Made by a program: the position numbers and the translations under genes | NCBI RefSeq assembly: GCF_004000885.1 | Contig: NZ_BIMC01000003.1 | Coordinates: forward strand, 248,001 to 312,000 | DNA from: Paenibacillus glucanolyticus NBRC 15330 | GTDB lineage: Bacteria > Bacillota > Bacilli > Paenibacillales > Paenibacillaceae | Direction of reading: 5' to 3' | Length of the DNA: 64,000 nt | Notes under the pieces: model-generated | Database searches by the model: none | The model's input: the letters and a program-made list of their open reading frames with translations, nothing else | What the model was told of the DNA's origin: nothing | Shown here: positions 1-9,224 of the stretch, one piece after another | How the letters are laid out: each line of letters begins with the position of its first letter | How positions within the stretch are numbered: position 1 is the stretch's first letter

Positions 1-65
1 GGATTCTGTGGATGCATAATAACGAAAACTTCGGCTGGCGTTTTACCTGCACGACCAATAGCCCA

Positions 66-100
66 AAAAACAACGCGACCCTGCAGCGGCCGCGTTGTTG
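66..100 (-). terminator. Rho-independent terminator of serS
   Basis: On the minus strand an AACAACGCG/CGCGTTGTT stem with a GC-rich loop runs straight into a T tract. It lies just downstream of the serS stop codon. Bases 1-65 show no supported gene. Confidence 0.8.
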
Positions 101-130
101 AATGTTCAGATAGGGTGGAGCTTGTTGTAA

Positions 131-1432
131 TCAGTCTGTCTCGCTTGGCGGCGTAATTCGCTCCATTCCGTTCAGGTAGGGTCTCAGCGCTTGCGGGATC
201 AGAATCGAACCGTCCTCCTGCTGGTGATTCTCCAGCAGCGGGATCAGAATCCGGGGCGACGCCACAGCCGTATTGTTCAGTGTATGGCAGTAACGAAGCT
301 TGCCTTCCGCATCCCGGTAGCGGATGTTCGAACGGCGCGCCTGAAAGTCCAGCAGGTTCGACGACGAGTGGGTCTCTCCATAAGCTGCGCGGCTTGGCAT
401 CCAGGTCTCGATGTCGTATTGTTTGTACGTCTTCTGCGACATATCGCCGGTACAGACGGCAACGACCCGGTACGGCAGCTCGAGCATCTGAAGCAGTTCC
501 TCGGCATTCGCCGTGATTTCCTGAAGAAGCTGCTCCGAGGTTTCCTCACTCGCTTCGCAGAGAACCACTTGTTCCACCTTGGCGAACTGATGAACACGGT
601 ACAGACCATGGACATCCCGGCCACCCGAGCCGACCTCGCTTCGGAAGCATAGCGATGCAGCAGCCAGACGGATCGGCTGCGTGACGTCAACGATTTCCCC
701 GCTGTAAAACGATACTAAGGGGACTTCCGAGGTGCCAACGAGCCACTTGTCTTCCTCGGCTATGTGAAAGGCCTGATCCTGACCCAATGGGAAGAAGGCC
801 GTATTCTGCATAGCCTCCGTCCGTACGGTCAATGGTACATCCATGAGGGTAAAGCCTCTGGCTGTCAGCATATCAACCGCAAGCTGCTGAACGGCCCGGT
901 GCAGCATCGCCCCGATGCCGGTCAGGTAATAGCTGCGCGTGCCGGCGGTTTTGACGCCGCGGGGAATATCGATCAATCGGTGCAGCTCACCGAGTGTTAC
1001 GTGATCCCTGTATTCAAACTCAAACTCGGGTGGCTGGCCTACGCGTTTAACTTCGACATTGTCTTGATCCGAAGCGCCTACAGGCGTATCCGGCGAAACG
1101 ATATTCGGTACAAGTATGAGCAGCTCGTTGTAAGCAGCGTCAACCTCCCGGTGCAGCCCTTCCTGTATATCCAGCTCTGTATTGATAGCCTTGACCTGCT
1201 GCTTCAGAAGCTCTGCCTCTTCACGCTGCCCCTGCTTCATGTGGTTGCTAATATCGAGCGACATCGTATTGCGCTTCTGCCGCAATCCCTCCACGGCAAG
1301 CAGCAGGGCTCGCCGCTGTTCATCCAGCTCGACCAGTTCAGCAACCGACAGGGCGATGCCCTTCTGGTCAGCTACACGCTGCAATTGCTCCTGATTTTCT
1401 GCACTTTCCCGGACCCATTTCATGTCTAACAT
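131..1432 (-). CDS. serS: Seryl-tRNA synthetase, divergent T-box-regulated form
   Basis: Class II aminoacyl-tRNA synthetase that charges tRNA-Ser in the cytoplasm; 433 residues, the normal length. The first ~110 residues form the usual helical arm, rich in Glu, Gln and Arg. Motif 2 is visible as CFRSEVGSGGRDVHGLYRVHQF, written here in part as FRSEVGSGGRD. The SerS-specific SNLLDFQARR and a motif 3 region, LNNTAVASPRILIPLLEN, follow. That motif departs from the common SerS form (LNGSGLAVGR), and SCSNFEDFQ is replaced by SSSNLLDFQ, so this looks like a second, divergent SerS rather than the housekeeping copy. ATG at 1432 is preferred over GTG at 1438 because AGGAG sits about ten bases upstream of the ATG. 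The gene has its own T-box leader and terminator. The function is sure; its paralogue status is inference. Confidence 0.95.
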   Translation of the reverse strand: MLDMKWVRESAENQEQLQRVADQKGIALSVAELVELDEQRRALLLAVEGLRQKRNTMSLDISNHMKQGQREEAELLKQQVKAINTELDIQEGLHREVDAAYNELLILVPNIVSPDTPVGASDQDNVEVKRVGQPPEFEFEYRDHVTLGELHRLIDIPRGVKTAGTRSYYLTGIGAMLHRAVQQLAVDMLTARGFTLMDVPLTVRTEAMQNTAFFPLGQDQAFHIAEEDKWLVGTSEVPLVSFYSGEIVDVTQPIRLAAASLCFRSEVGSGGRDVHGLYRVHQFAKVEQVVLCEASEETSEQLLQEITANAEELLQMLELPYRVVAVCTGDMSQKTYKQYDIETWMPSRAAYGETHSSSNLLDFQARRSNIRYRDAEGKLRYCHTLNNTAVASPRILIPLLENHQQEDGSILIPQALRPYLNGMERITPPSETD

Positions 1433-1460
1433 GATCACCGCGCTCCTTTTCTGTGGAAAA

Positions 1461-1700
1461 AATAAAAAAGCGTCCTAGTCCATATGGGACGAGGGACGCT
1501 TATGCGCTCGCGGTGCCACCCAAATTGATTGAACAGTAACCTGCCGCGAAAGCATGCCGGTCCTGGTTCAATCCACTTTGATTCCGCGGTAACGGGCGGT
1601 GCCGGTTAACTTAGGGGGATGGTTGATCAATTAAGGATCAATTCCCCTTGACGAGAACGCCTCAGAGTTGGAAGCTCTTCATTGGCCTGATGTTCATATT
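1461..1700 (-). promoter_or_regulatory. T-box riboswitch leader of serS
   Basis: On the minus strand the canonical T-box core GGGTGGCACCGCG lies at 1509-1521. It is followed by a terminator hairpin at 1464-1500 (AAGCGTCC paired with GGACGCTT, then T7). A structured stretch of about 180 bases upstream fits stems I-III. Uncharged tRNA-Ser is expected to stabilise the antiterminator and allow serS transcription. I could not assign the specifier codon with confidence. Confidence 0.93.
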
Positions 1701-1707
1701 GTTGTTC

Positions 1708-1737
1708 AGTATACCGCATGAGCCGTCTTTTATACAA
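1708..1737 (-). promoter_or_regulatory. Promoter of the serS T-box leader
   Basis: TTGTAT (-35) and TATACT (-10) are separated by 18 bases on the minus strand. The predicted start lies just upstream of the T-box leader. Confidence 0.65.
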
Positions 1738-1859
1738 GGGCAGCAGGTTTTTTCTGTTGTTGAATGTTAAACTCGGTATTGAATGAAAGCGATTTAACGT
1801 TTAGTCTATTAGTGTAGTGCAAACTAGTATGGCAGTTGGATGAGGAGGCTATGGAGTCT

Positions 1860-2843
1860 ATGAATTACAGACAATTAGGCAATACGGAACTTCACATTAG
1901 TGAGATCAGCTTCGGCACATGGGCCATCGGCGGCTCATGGGGGCAAACCAATGATGAGGAAGCTTTGAAGGGACTGGATCGCGCCATTGGGGAAGGCGTG
2001 AACTTTTTTGATACAGCCGACGTGTACGGCGATGGACATGCAGAGGATTTACTCGCAATCGCAACCAAAGGCAAAGAAGATTCGGTGCATATTGCCACCA
2101 AGTTTTGCCGTGCTGGAGATATTCATGATCTTCAGACCTATTCCGAAGCGTCGATTCGCCGCTATTGTGAGAACAGCTTGAAGCGGCTCAAGCGGGAGCG
2201 GATTGACCTCTATCAGGTTCACTGTCCTCCCTTCGAGGTGCTGAAGGACGGACGGGTGTTTGAGACGCTGGACAAGCTGCAGGCTGAAGGAAAAATCCGC
2301 CATTACGGCGTAAGTGTGGAGACGGTGGAGGAAGGACTCTACTGCCTTGGGGTTCCCGGGGTGAGGTCCTTGCAGGTCATCTTCAATCTGTTCCGCCAAA
2401 AACCCCTGGCAGAGCTCCTTCCGAAGGCAAAAGCGTCCGGTGTCGGCATTCTGGTGCGCCTTCCGCTGGCCAGCGGCCTGTTAACCGGGAAGTTCACGGA
2501 GACAACGGTCTTCCATGAAGGGGATCACCGGAATTTCAACGCCAACGGCGAGCAGTTCAATGTGGGCGAGACCTTTGCCGGACTTCGTTTTGAAAAAGGG
2601 GTTGAGCTCGCCAGAGAGCTCGCCTGGATCGCTGAGGGCAGAGGCGACATGGCTCGTGCATCCATGCGCTGGATTCTGGATTGCCCTGAAGTCACCGCCG
2701 TGATTCCTGGCTTCCGAAACGTCCGCCAAATCGAGGATAATCTCGGAACCCTGGATGTGCCTTCGTTTACGATGGAGGAGAAGGAACGACTGTCCCGATT
2801 CTATCGGGAGCAGGTGACGGAGCATATCCGCGGCGCTTACTAA
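1860..2843 (+). CDS. Aldo/keto reductase
   Basis: NAD(P)H-dependent oxidoreductase of the aldo/keto reductase (TIM-barrel) family; about 327 residues. The family N-terminus (MNYRQLGNTEL), the Asp/Tyr of FFDTADVYGDGHAE, and the later segment IDLYQVHCPP are visible. The usual cofactor-binding end, AVIPGFRNVRQIEDNL, is present. ATG at 1860 matches the family start, with AGGAGG at 1843-1848. ATG 1851 or TTG 1836 would add residues but leave too short a gap to the ribosome binding site. A cre-like TGAAAGCGATTTAA (one mismatch) lies at 1784-1797. The gene is monocistronic with its own terminator. The physiological substrate cannot be told from sequence. Confidence 0.9.
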   Translation: MNYRQLGNTELHISEISFGTWAIGGSWGQTNDEEALKGLDRAIGEGVNFFDTADVYGDGHAEDLLAIATKGKEDSVHIATKFCRAGDIHDLQTYSEASIRRYCENSLKRLKRERIDLYQVHCPPFEVLKDGRVFETLDKLQAEGKIRHYGVSVETVEEGLYCLGVPGVRSLQVIFNLFRQKPLAELLPKAKASGVGILVRLPLASGLLTGKFTETTVFHEGDHRNFNANGEQFNVGETFAGLRFEKGVELARELAWIAEGRGDMARASMRWILDCPEVTAVIPGFRNVRQIEDNLGTLDVPSFTMEEKERLSRFYREQVTEHIRGAY

Positions 2844-2872
2844 GCACGATTTTCTTGAGGTAGAATAATAGA

Positions 2873-2902
2873 GAAGCCTCCCGATCATTCGGGGGGCTTT
2901 TG
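2873..2902 (+). terminator. Terminator after the aldo/keto reductase
   Basis: AGCCTCCCGA and TCGGGGGGCT pair (one G-U) around a TCAT loop and are followed by a T run. Confidence 0.85.
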
Positions 2903-3043
2903 CTTGGGATGACGGCCTCCGTGAGAGCAAAACAACGGTTACAGCGCTGCTTTAAAGCGTATCCTATGCTTTATCATGGCAATGATACTATAATATAGGC
3001 AAGTATTCGGATTCGGAATGAGTTCATCAGGAGGATTGTCGTT

Positions 3044-3799
3044 TTGAATGATTTGTTGAAGCGGGAGCATGACATCATCAAGGTTTGTCTGTTAGCAGGC
3101 AAAATCATGCTGCAGAGCGGGGCCGAGACTTATCGTGTCGAGGACACGATGATGCGGATCGCCGCGGCTTATGGCGTGGAGAACAGCCACAGTTATATGA
3201 CCCCGACCGGGATTATTTTCTCGGTGGAGGAGCCTCAGCACATTACCCGGCTGATTCGGATCTCGGATCGGACAACCAATCTGTACAAGATCGATCAAGT
3301 CAACAGCGTTTCCCGGAGGGTAAGCATCGGAGAGCTGACGATTGAAGAGGCCCGAACGGCTCTGGAGAAAATCGAGCATGAGCCGGCAATCTATCCAACG
3401 TGGCTGCTTATCCTTCTCTCAGCGGTGGCCAGCGGCTGCTTCCTCATCATGTTTCGCGGGATCTGGCCGGACTTCATCCCGGCGGCCATCGCGGGCGGAC
3501 TCGGCTTCTCCTGCTTTGTATTTATGCACCGGGTCATACCGGTGCGATTTTTTGCCGAGTTCTCGGGAGCGCTATTGATAGGGATTGCATCGGTATGGAT
3601 GGTCAGATACGGATTCGGTCATCAGCTGGATATGATCATTATCAGCTCCGTGATGCCGCTTGTCCCGGGCCTGCTGATCACCAATGCCATTCGCGACCTC
3701 ATGGCCGGGCACCTGATCTCCGGTCTGTCCAAAGGGGCGGAGGCCTTTGTCACGTCCTTTGCCATCGGCGCGGGGATTGCATTTACTTTGTCATTCTAA
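3044..3799 (+). CDS. Threonine/serine exporter, ThrE/YjjP-type N-terminal subunit
   Basis: 251-residue membrane protein matching the N-terminal half of the ThrE family (DUF1212, E. coli YjjP type), which exports threonine and serine. The soluble first ~110 residues carry the family signature around RVEDTMMRIAAAYGV. Five hydrophobic segments follow from about residue 118, including a PLVPGLLITNAIRDL turn. A TTG start is used: AGGAGG at 3029-3034 is nine bases away and no nearer ATG exists. The second half of the transporter is encoded by the next gene. In Corynebacterium ThrE the two halves are fused; split pairs are typical of Firmicutes and enterobacteria. Confidence 0.88.
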   Translation: MNDLLKREHDIIKVCLLAGKIMLQSGAETYRVEDTMMRIAAAYGVENSHSYMTPTGIIFSVEEPQHITRLIRISDRTTNLYKIDQVNSVSRRVSIGELTIEEARTALEKIEHEPAIYPTWLLILLSAVASGCFLIMFRGIWPDFIPAAIAGGLGFSCFVFMHRVIPVRFFAEFSGALLIGIASVWMVRYGFGHQLDMIIISSVMPLVPGLLITNAIRDLMAGHLISGLSKGAEAFVTSFAIGAGIAFTLSF

Positions 3800-3824
3800 A
3801 GGGATGGAGTGGAGGAACAGGATT

Positions 3825-4280
3825 ATGGCAGCCTTTTACATACAGCAGCTCATCACGAGTTTTATTGCTTCGGCCGCATTCGGGATGATGTTCAATGCAC
3901 CCAAAAAAGCACTGCTGCAGTGCGGATTTGCCGGAATGGTGGGCTGGCTGCTCTACATCATGCTGCAGGACATGATGGTTCAGCCGGTGACGGCCACCGT
4001 TGTGGCGGCTTTTTGCGTCACGATGATCAGTCATTTTTTTGCGAAAAAGTACAAGACCCCCATTATCGTGTTCAGTGTGTCGGGAATCATTCCGCTCGTC
4101 CCGGGCGGTGTCGCCTATAATGCGCTTCGCCATGTGGCGCAGAATCAATTCGATCAAGCCGTTCAGCTGGGGGCCCAGGCGTTCATGATCTCAGGCGCCA
4201 TTGCGCTCGGTCTGCTGCTCTCGGAGGTCATCAACCAGGTCATCCGGAAATGGTCGATATCCCGGTCCATATCCCGGTAG
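3825..4280 (+). CDS. Threonine/serine exporter, YjjB-type C-terminal subunit
   Basis: 151-residue integral membrane protein (DUF3815, YjjB type) with four or five predicted helices. It has the hallmark IPLVPGGVAYNALR loop, which mirrors the PLVPG loop in its partner. ATG at 3825 is chosen because GGAGG at 3811-3815 gives a nine-base gap. The longer reading from 3747 would overlap the upstream gene and lacks a ribosome binding site. It is co-transcribed with the YjjP-type gene, and together they make the exporter. Its position two genes from a serine tRNA synthetase is suggestive but may be chance. Confidence 0.87.
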   Translation: MAAFYIQQLITSFIASAAFGMMFNAPKKALLQCGFAGMVGWLLYIMLQDMMVQPVTATVVAAFCVTMISHFFAKKYKTPIIVFSVSGIIPLVPGGVAYNALRHVAQNQFDQAVQLGAQAFMISGAIALGLLLSEVINQVIRKWSISRSISR

Positions 4281-4491
4281 AAGCAGGTGCAGCGCATTTC
4301 AATCCGAACGCAAGGCGCAAGCTCTTGGCAGACGCTGCAGCATCAGGAAGAGGCAGCCTTACCTGTCTTGAGATGAAACCATGAACCAGCCGTATTTACG
4401 CGTTGCCGCGGGATACGGTTGTTTTGGTGCTTGCGAAGATAAGGATCCTTTTGCATCTTTATTTACATAAGTTTCATGTTATTCCTTTTTA

Positions 4492-4520
4492 TTGTCCTAT
4501 CGCTCGCTGTGCTATATAAT
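4492..4520 (+). promoter_or_regulatory. Promoter for the LytS/LytR-type operon
   Basis: TTGTCC and TATAAT are separated by exactly 17 bases. This lies within the 361-base gap 4281-4641, where I see no gene or other strong feature. Confidence 0.65.
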
Positions 4521-4641
4521 CTTCTTGCATCCAATGAAACCGTATTCAAATCAAACCTTTGTGTAACTATACTGCATTGCATTGATTGTAAGCGGACTGT
4601 CAGATGAAGGGACCAATAGTCCATCGGGAAGAGGGTTATCT

Positions 4642-6405
4642 ATGCAGGAGCTGACTCTGCATCTGTTCGAACGGATGGGCATGCTGCTCATCTTGACTTT
4701 CATACTGACGAGAATTCCGTTATTCCGCCAGCTGCTGGATCGGAAGGAGATGTCCGGCAAGCGGATGTTCACGTATTCATGCTTGTTTGGACTCTTCGGC
4801 ATCCTTGGAACGTATGCAGGCGTGGTCGTGGAGAATGGCGAGTCCAGCTCCTCCTTCTGGCTGATGCGGCTGACAGAGAATCAGGCCTTGGCCCATTCCG
4901 CTTTGGTTGGCGTGGTCATCGGCGGGCTGATCGGCGGACCGCGCGTCGGAATCGGGGGCGGACTTCTGGCGGGAGCCCATCTGCTGTACATTGGCGGATA
5001 TACCGGGCTGGCCGGTGTCATCGCGGTGCCGCTGACGGGAGCCTTGGCAGGAGGCGTGGCGCGATTTTTCTCGCAGGAACGGGTCGTCTCCCCCGCCAAA
5101 GCCTTATTCGTTGGGATGTTTGCACCGATCCTCCTTATGGGGGTTATCCTGATCTCTGCAACGGAGCCGGACCAGGCGATTGAGCTGGTTAATCTGATCG
5201 GTCTTCCAATGGTGCTGACAAACAGCATCTCCATTGCCATCTTTACGACCATGCTGCGGGTTGCGCTCGCCGAGGAGGAGCGGGCAGCGGCCTATGAGAC
5301 GGAGAAGGCATTCCACATCGCCGAAGCCGCGCTTCCGCATCTGAAGCAGGGGCTGACGTACCGGACGGCGCAGGCCGTGGCAGCGCTGCTGCTGCGGGAG
5401 CTGAAGACCACAGCGGTAGCCATAACCGACACAGAGCGATACCTGGCCCATGCCGGGGCCGCCAGCCGTACCATCGATCCGGGAGAAGAGATCCGGTCAA
5501 GCCTGACGAAGAACGTCATCTTAACCGGCACACTTCAGATCGTGGATAATGCGGAAGATATTCAGCCCCGCCATCCGTCACTTGGCGCCGCCATCCTGGT
5601 TCCGATCATCGAGGGGAGCCAAGTCGTGGGCGTCATTCAGTTCTACTTCAAGCGGCCGCAGGATATCCGCCGTGTGGAGCTGGTTATGGCCCAGGGCTTG
5701 GGACAGATGATCTCCTACCAGCTCGGTGCCACATCCCATGAGAAGATGAGCCATTTAATGAAAGAAGCGGAGCTGAAGCTTCTTCAGGCCCAGATCAACC
5801 CCCACTTTTTGTTCAATACGTTAAATGCGATCCATTCGCTGATTCGCACCGATCCGCATCTGGCAAGACATGCCACGATGCAGCTCGGAGCATTCATGCG
5901 CCTGAACGTAAAGGTTATGGCTTCACGCAGAACGACCATACGTGAGGAGATGGAGCTGTTGAATGCGTATTTGGATATTATTCAGATCCGGTTCGAGGAC
6001 CAATTTACGTTTGAGTGCCAGTTGGATCCGGCGCTTGAAGAGCTTCTGATTCCGCCTGCCACGCTGCAAATGCTGGTGGAGAACAGCATCAAGCACGGCT
6101 TGCGTGACAAGGCAAGCGGCGGCATCATTCAGCTGACGCTGAGGCAGGTCGATGATATGGCGGTCATTCAATTGAAGGACAACGGGGTCGGTATCTCACC
6201 CGAGGTTCTGGATCGTCTCGGTGAACAGCCCGTCATCGGCAGCGAGGGTACCGGAATCGGCATCTACAACATTAATCAGCGTTTAATCAGCATGTTCGGC
6301 AAGGAAGCCAGACTGAGGGTGGAAAATCTGGCAGAGGGCGGCTGCGGCATAACTTTCAGCTTCCCCTGCATATCGGAAGGGAGTCGGTACCGTGAAGCGA
6401 ATTAA
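4642..6405 (+). CDS. LytS-family sensor histidine kinase
   Basis: Membrane sensor kinase of 587 residues. Domains in order: a 5TMR-LYT membrane region with about six helices (residues ~8-200), a GAF-like domain (~240-365), a LytS-type phosphoacceptor region with the QINPHFLFNTLNAI motif and His388, then an ATPase domain with NSIKHG and GTGIGIYNI boxes. ATG at 4642 is chosen: it has GAGGG seven bases upstream and gives the family's usual LFERMGMLLI start, whereas TTG 4582 has no ribosome binding site. Known relatives (B. subtilis LytS, E. coli BtsS) sense pyruvate or related acids and control carboxylate transporters. The transporter genes directly downstream suggest the same here. Confidence 0.9.
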   Translation: MQELTLHLFERMGMLLILTFILTRIPLFRQLLDRKEMSGKRMFTYSCLFGLFGILGTYAGVVVENGESSSSFWLMRLTENQALAHSALVGVVIGGLIGGPRVGIGGGLLAGAHLLYIGGYTGLAGVIAVPLTGALAGGVARFFSQERVVSPAKALFVGMFAPILLMGVILISATEPDQAIELVNLIGLPMVLTNSISIAIFTTMLRVALAEEERAAAYETEKAFHIAEAALPHLKQGLTYRTAQAVAALLLRELKTTAVAITDTERYLAHAGAASRTIDPGEEIRSSLTKNVILTGTLQIVDNAEDIQPRHPSLGAAILVPIIEGSQVVGVIQFYFKRPQDIRRVELVMAQGLGQMISYQLGATSHEKMSHLMKEAELKLLQAQINPHFLFNTLNAIHSLIRTDPHLARHATMQLGAFMRLNVKVMASRRTTIREEMELLNAYLDIIQIRFEDQFTFECQLDPALEELLIPPATLQMLVENSIKHGLRDKASGGIIQLTLRQVDDMAVIQLKDNGVGISPEVLDRLGEQPVIGSEGTGIGIYNINQRLISMFGKEARLRVENLAEGGCGITFSFPCISEGSRYREAN

Positions 6406-7189
6406 AACGATCATTGCGGAGGACGAACGATTGGCAAGGGAGGAGCTGGCTTATCTGCTCGAACAAGAGCCTGATATCGAGCTGCTTCCTCATGCCGTGA
6501 ACGGCAGAGAGCTGCTGGAGCTCGTTCCGTTGTGGCAGCCGAATGTCGTCTTTCTCGACGTTCATATGCCAGAGCTGGAAGGACTGCAGGCGGCACGAAT
6601 GCTAAAGGCATCGCCTGCTTCACCCTTGATTGTGTTTACGACGGCTTATGATGAATATGCTGTCGAGGCGTTTGGTCTGGATGCGATTGACTATTTATTG
6701 AAGCCATACAGCCATATGCGGTTGAAGGAAACGCTGCAGCGAATCCGTAACCGGCTTCTGGAGGGGCACGCTTCCCCCCGCCCGGAGGCCAGCGCCTCCA
6801 CTCCTCAGCGGGCCTCCAATTCCCAGGCAGACGCAGCTGCCCGAAGCATGCGCGGCAAGCTGCTGTTCGATGATGGAGACAAGCATGTGCTGGTTGATCC
6901 CGAGGGGATCCTGTACGCGGTGCGCGAGGAACGGGTCATTCGCATTTTGACAACGGAAGGCCAGCGGATCACGAGCAAGAGCACGCTTCAGGAGCTGGAG
7001 GAGAGGCTTGAGGGTTATTCATTCTTCCGTCCTCATCGCAGCTATTTGGTTAACGTGAACCGGATTGCAGAGTTATCGCCCTGGCAGAATGGGGCTTACA
7101 ATATTGTGATGAAGGATGAGCAGCGGACGATGATTCCATTGTCGAGGGAGGCAGCCAAGGATTTGTTCCGTTTGCTAAGAGAAGCATAG
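6392..7189 (+). CDS. LytTR-family response regulator
   Basis: 265-residue response regulator and partner of the upstream kinase. Its GTG start overlaps the kinase reading frame by 14 bases. The receiver domain has the acidic pair EDE near the start, phosphoacceptor Asp56 in VVFLDVHMPE, and Lys in DYLLKPYS. A linker rich in Ala, Ser and Pro (about 125-150) leads to a LytTR DNA-binding domain with FFRPHRSYLVNVNRI. LytTR proteins bind paired direct repeats upstream of target genes. The likely targets are the symporter genes that begin at 7373. Confidence 0.92.
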   Translation: MKRIKTIIAEDERLAREELAYLLEQEPDIELLPHAVNGRELLELVPLWQPNVVFLDVHMPELEGLQAARMLKASPASPLIVFTTAYDEYAVEAFGLDAIDYLLKPYSHMRLKETLQRIRNRLLEGHASPRPEASASTPQRASNSQADAAARSMRGKLLFDDGDKHVLVDPEGILYAVREERVIRILTTEGQRITSKSTLQELEERLEGYSFFRPHRSYLVNVNRIAELSPWQNGAYNIVMKDEQRTMIPLSREAAKDLFRLLREA

Positions 7190-7300
7190 CCTACGTGCGC
7201 AAGGAGGGTATTGTCCCCTGTTCAGGCGGCATATCCGCCTTTTCACGCTTCATATCGGGCGTTTCGCGCAGGAGCCGTAGTCGGCTGCGGACCTCCCGTA

Positions 7301-7324
7301 TATAATCATTCTAAAGCGCTTTCA
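7301..7324 (+). promoter_or_regulatory. Promoter -10 and cre-like site ahead of the symporter operon
   Basis: TATAAT at 7301-7306 has no good -35, as expected of an activated promoter. CTAAAGCGCTTTCA at 7311-7324 holds the AAAGCGCTTT core of CcpA cre sites but departs from consensus at its first two bases. It lies over the likely transcription start, where CcpA would repress. Confidence 0.5.
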
Positions 7325-7372
7325 AGTGTTGGAGCCGCAATAGAATCTGGATCATCAATGGAGGGAAAGGCA

Positions 7373-7672
7373 ATGGAGGAAAAAAGCTATACCGAAGTAT
7401 GGCATTCTGAAAAATTCAAAACGCTGCTCTCCCGCAAGAAACGGTTCATTATTCCCATGACCGTCTTTTTTCTTCTGTTTTACTTTGCGCTGCCGATCCT
7501 CACTTCGTATACTGAAGTGTTGAATCATCCTGCTATAGGGCCGATTACGTGGGCATGGGTGTTTGCCTTCGCGCAATTCATTATGACGTGGGTGCTGTGC
7601 ATATTATATTCCCGCAAGGCAGCCCAATTCGACCGAATGGTAGACGATATCAAAAAGGATATGGGGGCGTAA
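7373..7672 (+). CDS. DUF485 membrane protein (YjcH-like)
   Basis: 99-residue inner-membrane protein with two hydrophobic helices (about residues 23-43 and 61-80) and charged ends, the DUF485 pattern. In many bacteria this gene directly precedes an acetate/glycolate symporter (yjcH-actP), as it does here, seven bases before the next start. ATG 7373 has GGAGGG eight bases upstream; the longer frame back to 7211 is not plausible. It is probably an accessory subunit of, or is co-regulated with, the symporter, but no biochemical role is established. Confidence 0.88.
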   Translation: MEEKSYTEVWHSEKFKTLLSRKKRFIIPMTVFFLLFYFALPILTSYTEVLNHPAIGPITWAWVFAFAQFIMTWVLCILYSRKAAQFDRMVDDIKKDMGA

Positions 7673-7678
7673 TCGACT

Positions 7679-9190
7679 ATGGCTATCGCGTTATTTTGCG
7701 GGATTGTACTTCTCACGCTGATCATTACCTATTACGCCGCCAAGAAAACAACCAACACCAGCGATTTCTATACGGCTGGCGGAGGACTGAAGGGCTGGCA
7801 GAACGGGACGGCCATTGCCGGCGATTATATGTCCGCGGCTTCCTTTCTAGGCATCGCCGGCTCGATTGCTTTGGTCGGATTTGATGGTTTCTTCTACAGC
7901 ATCGGCTTTTTGGTTGCTTATCTGGTTGTACTGTATCTCGTAGCAGAACCGCTTCGGAACCTCGGCAAATATACGGTGGCCGATATGATCGCCGCCCGTT
8001 TCTCCGACAAGAAAGTGCGCGGCGTGGCAGCGTTGAACACGATCTCCATCTCCATCTTCTATATGATCGCGCAGCTCGTCGGGGCGGGTGCGCTCATCAA
8101 GCTGCTGCTGGGCCTGGACTATGTAACGTCCGTACTGATCGTGGGCGTGTTGATGACGATCTATGTTGTGTTTGGCGGCATGCACGCCACAAGCTGGGTC
8201 CAAATATCCAAAGCCGTGCTGCTCATGGCAGGCACGTTCATTATTTCGCTCATTGTATTTGCCAAATTCGATTTCAGCCTGACTCAAATGTTCCATCATA
8301 TGAAGACGGCCACGCCGCTTCAGGAAGCCTTCCTGAACCCTGGCAACAAATACAAAATCCCGCTGGAGACGCTGTCGCTCAATCTTGCGCTCGTGCTCGG
8401 AACAGCAGGACTGCCGCATATTCTGACTCGCTTCTTTACCGTGAAGGACGCCAAGACGGCACGCAGCTCGGTTGTATACGCCACATGGATTATCGGCATT
8501 TTCTACGTCATGACGATCTTTCTCGGATTCGGTGCAGCGGCCTTCGTAGGCGCAGCGGATATTACAGCGGTTGACAAAGCAGGCAACATGGCTGCACCGC
8601 TGCTGGCTAAAGCCATAGGCGGCGACTTCCTGTTTGCGCTGATCTCGGCGGTTGCGTTCGCGACCATTCTTGCTGTGGTGACGGGGCTTGTGCTGTCCGC
8701 CGCATCGGCCTTCGCCCATGATTTCTACGGTCAAATCTTGCGCCGCGGCGAATCTTCGGAGAAGGAACAGCTGAAGATGGCGCGTTACGCATCGATTGGC
8801 GTATCCATCGTCTCCATTCTGCTTGCCTTGTTCGCTCAGAAGATGAACGTGGCGTTCCTCGTCTCGCTGGCCTTCGCCGTTGCAGCCAGTGCCAATTTAC
8901 CGGTTATTCTGTTCACGGTATTCTGGAAAAGATTCAATACGACAGGCGCGATCACAGGCATGCTGACCGGATTGATCAGCACTGTGATTCTCGTAGCCCT
9001 GAGCCCGAATATATGGGATCCGGCCGGCAAAGCGATTCTGGTTGGCGATCCGATCTTCCCGATGAGCAACCCGGGCATTATCTCCATTCCGCTTGGCTTC
9101 CTGGCAGCTTATGTCGGCACGCTCCTGTCCTCCTCCAAGGATGAGGCCAAATATGCCGAGGTGCTGGTCAAGGCAAATACGGGCGCTTGA
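7679..9190 (+). CDS. actP: Cation/acetate-type sodium:solute symporter, first copy
   Basis: 503-residue secondary transporter of the solute:sodium symporter family, closest in pattern to ActP. It has about 13 transmembrane segments, the early AARKTTN-like motif (AAKKTTNTSDFYTAGG), and the ISGDYMSAASFLGIAGSIA-like family signature, here read as AGDYMSAASFLGIAG. Short-chain acids such as acetate, pyruvate or glycolate are likely substrates; sequence alone does not choose among them. It is translated with the DUF485 gene and ends before a strong hairpin at 9225, so the second copy may be read at a lower level. Confidence 0.88.
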   Translation: MAIALFCGIVLLTLIITYYAAKKTTNTSDFYTAGGGLKGWQNGTAIAGDYMSAASFLGIAGSIALVGFDGFFYSIGFLVAYLVVLYLVAEPLRNLGKYTVADMIAARFSDKKVRGVAALNTISISIFYMIAQLVGAGALIKLLLGLDYVTSVLIVGVLMTIYVVFGGMHATSWVQISKAVLLMAGTFIISLIVFAKFDFSLTQMFHHMKTATPLQEAFLNPGNKYKIPLETLSLNLALVLGTAGLPHILTRFFTVKDAKTARSSVVYATWIIGIFYVMTIFLGFGAAAFVGAADITAVDKAGNMAAPLLAKAIGGDFLFALISAVAFATILAVVTGLVLSAASAFAHDFYGQILRRGESSEKEQLKMARYASIGVSIVSILLALFAQKMNVAFLVSLAFAVAASANLPVILFTVFWKRFNTTGAITGMLTGLISTVILVALSPNIWDPAGKAILVGDPIFPMSNPGIISIPLGFLAAYVGTLLSSSKDEAKYAEVLVKANTGA

Positions 9191-9224
9191 TTCGATTTGA
9201 GCGCGCTTAAGACATTTGTTGAAG

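Noticed and set aside
764..1429. Plus-strand 221-codon frame opposite serS
   Set aside because: A shadow of serS with no ribosome binding site or recognisable protein pattern.
6392..6405. Frameshift between kinase and regulator
   Set aside because: Overlapping stop and GTG start are normal coupling; both proteins are complete.
7847..8734. Minus-strand 295-codon frame opposite the first symporter
   Set aside because: His/Gln/Arg-rich composition typical of antisense shadow of membrane-protein codons.
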